The notes beneath the pieces were generated by a model. That model searched no databases and had not been told where the DNA came from. It saw nothing but the letters and a program-made list of their open reading frames with translations. Both the position numbers and the translations under genes were made by a program. This document shows positions 6,536-6,946 of a DNA stretch of 6,946 nucleotides, in pieces. The stretch is taken from NCBI GenBank assembly GCA_934255105.1, contig CAKQNH010000248.1, positions 1-6,946 of the forward strand, given 5' to 3'. The number at the start of each line of letters is the position of its first letter. Position 1 is the first letter of the stretch. The DNA is from an uncultured Pirellulaceae bacterium (GTDB lineage Bacteria; Planctomycetota; Planctomycetia; Pirellulales; Pirellulaceae).

Positions 6536-6892
6536 CTACGGAGCTTCGTATTCGACGGTGATAACGGAGGAGATACCGCCGCGCGGTGTCCAGTGGCTCT
6601 CCAGGGTCAAGTGCCGCGGTTGACAGACAGCCACAAAGTCGTCGAGGATGCGATTGGTGACGTTTTCGTAGAAAATCCCCTCGTTGCGGAATTTCTGTAA
6701 ATACAATTTCAAACTCTTGAGCTCGACGCACAGTTTGGCTGGTACGTACCGAAAGATCAACGTCCCAAAGTCCGGCTGGCCCGTTTTGGGGCACATCGAC
6801 GTAAACTCAGGGCAGGTAATTTCGATTTCGTAGGATCGATCAGGGAAACTATTCTCGAAAACTTCCAACTGGTCTTGAAACGGAGTGGACAC
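6536..6892 (-). CDS. queF: NADPH-dependent 7-cyano-7-deazaguanine reductase, type I
   Basis: QueF reduces the nitrile preQ0 to the amine preQ1 in the queuosine tRNA-modification pathway, in the cytosol. This is the single-domain (unimodular) form, 118 residues, shorter at the N-terminus than the B. subtilis enzyme. The catalytic Cys34 lies in FTSMCPKTGQPDFG with the proton-donor Asp41 seven residues on, matching Cys55 and Asp62 of B. subtilis QueF. The signature ELKSLKLY (57-64) and the PRGGIS segment (103-108) near the end are present. Glu76 aligns with substrate-binding Glu97. The preceding residue is Tyr75, where the studied enzymes have His96 (FHE); here it reads FYE. The start is GTG at 6890-6892. 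No ATG, GTG or TTG occurs upstream in frame before the TAA at 6941-6943, so this start is firm. It is probably the first gene of a three-gene transcript; no other queuosine gene is in the window. Confidence 0.95.
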   Translation of the reverse strand: MSTPFQDQLEVFENSFPDRSYEIEITCPEFTSMCPKTGQPDFGTLIFRYVPAKLCVELKSLKLYLQKFRNEGIFYENVTNRILDDFVAVCQPRHLTLESHWTPRGGISSVITVEYEAP

Positions 6893-6902
6893 CGGCGAAA
6901 AT

Positions 6903-6907
6903 CCTCC
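6903..6907 (-). promoter_or_regulatory. Ribosome binding site of queF
   Basis: GGAGG, within the longer GGGAGGA on the - strand, ends 10 nt before the GTG. It is the strongest Shine-Dalgarno in the window and supports the non-ATG start. The 54 bp between the start and the window edge are AT-rich and may hold the promoter, but I cannot assign -35/-10 boxes. Confidence 0.75.
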
Positions 6908-6946
6908 CGTGGGTATGAGTTGTAAAAATGCAAAGTAATTTTAGTG

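Noticed and set aside
6167..6700. Long open frame on + (177 codons)
   Set aside because: It is antisense to the isomerase and queF, which both carry clear family motifs. It has no Shine-Dalgarno and its composition is that of a shadow frame.
6893..6946. preQ1 riboswitch upstream of queF
   Set aside because: The 54 nt available on the - strand show neither the C-rich loop and A-rich tail of preQ1-I nor any pseudoknot pairing that hides the GGGAGGA site. A more distant riboswitch beyond the edge cannot be excluded.

Overview
The window looks like a chromosomal segment from a Gram-negative-type bacterium of moderate GC content. The protein flavour (a long POT peptide transporter, a xylose-isomerase-like TIM-barrel protein, a single-domain QueF) and the short GC-rich interspersed repeats suggest a planctomycete or relative. 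That assignment is inference from general resemblance and was not tested by any search.

The layout is two gene sets that converge on a small repeat cluster. On the + strand are the 3' part of arsA (tandem arsenite-pump ATPase, its first ~25 residues lie before the window), a proton-coupled peptide transporter of the POT/PTR2 family, and an NAD(P)-dependent epimerase/reductase of the extended SDR family. On the - strand, read from the right edge leftward, are queF (7-cyano-7-deazaguanine reductase, queuosine pathway), a sugar-phosphate isomerase/epimerase-like TIM-barrel protein, and a class I SAM-dependent methyltransferase. The last two overlap by one base (TAATG), and queF is 45 bp upstream of the isomerase, so these three are probably one transcript. 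The + strand genes have no obvious shared pathway. The peptide transporter and the SDR are close enough to be co-transcribed.

Between the convergent sets (about 4673-4820) are four copies of a 24-nt element with a palindromic core, two in each orientation, arranged as one large inverted repeat. The rightmost copy runs into the methyltransferase gene and encodes its last eight residues. This is the least ordinary part of the window. It may act as a bidirectional transcript end and it looks like a mobile or REP-like element that has altered a protein C-terminus.

Other points worth checking are a predicted insertion of two membrane helices plus a ~75-residue soluble segment in the middle of the peptide transporter, and a tyrosine in QueF where the well-studied enzymes have a histidine. 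I see no RNA genes, CRISPR array, insertion sequence, prophage or defence system, and nothing I would call a new multi-gene system.
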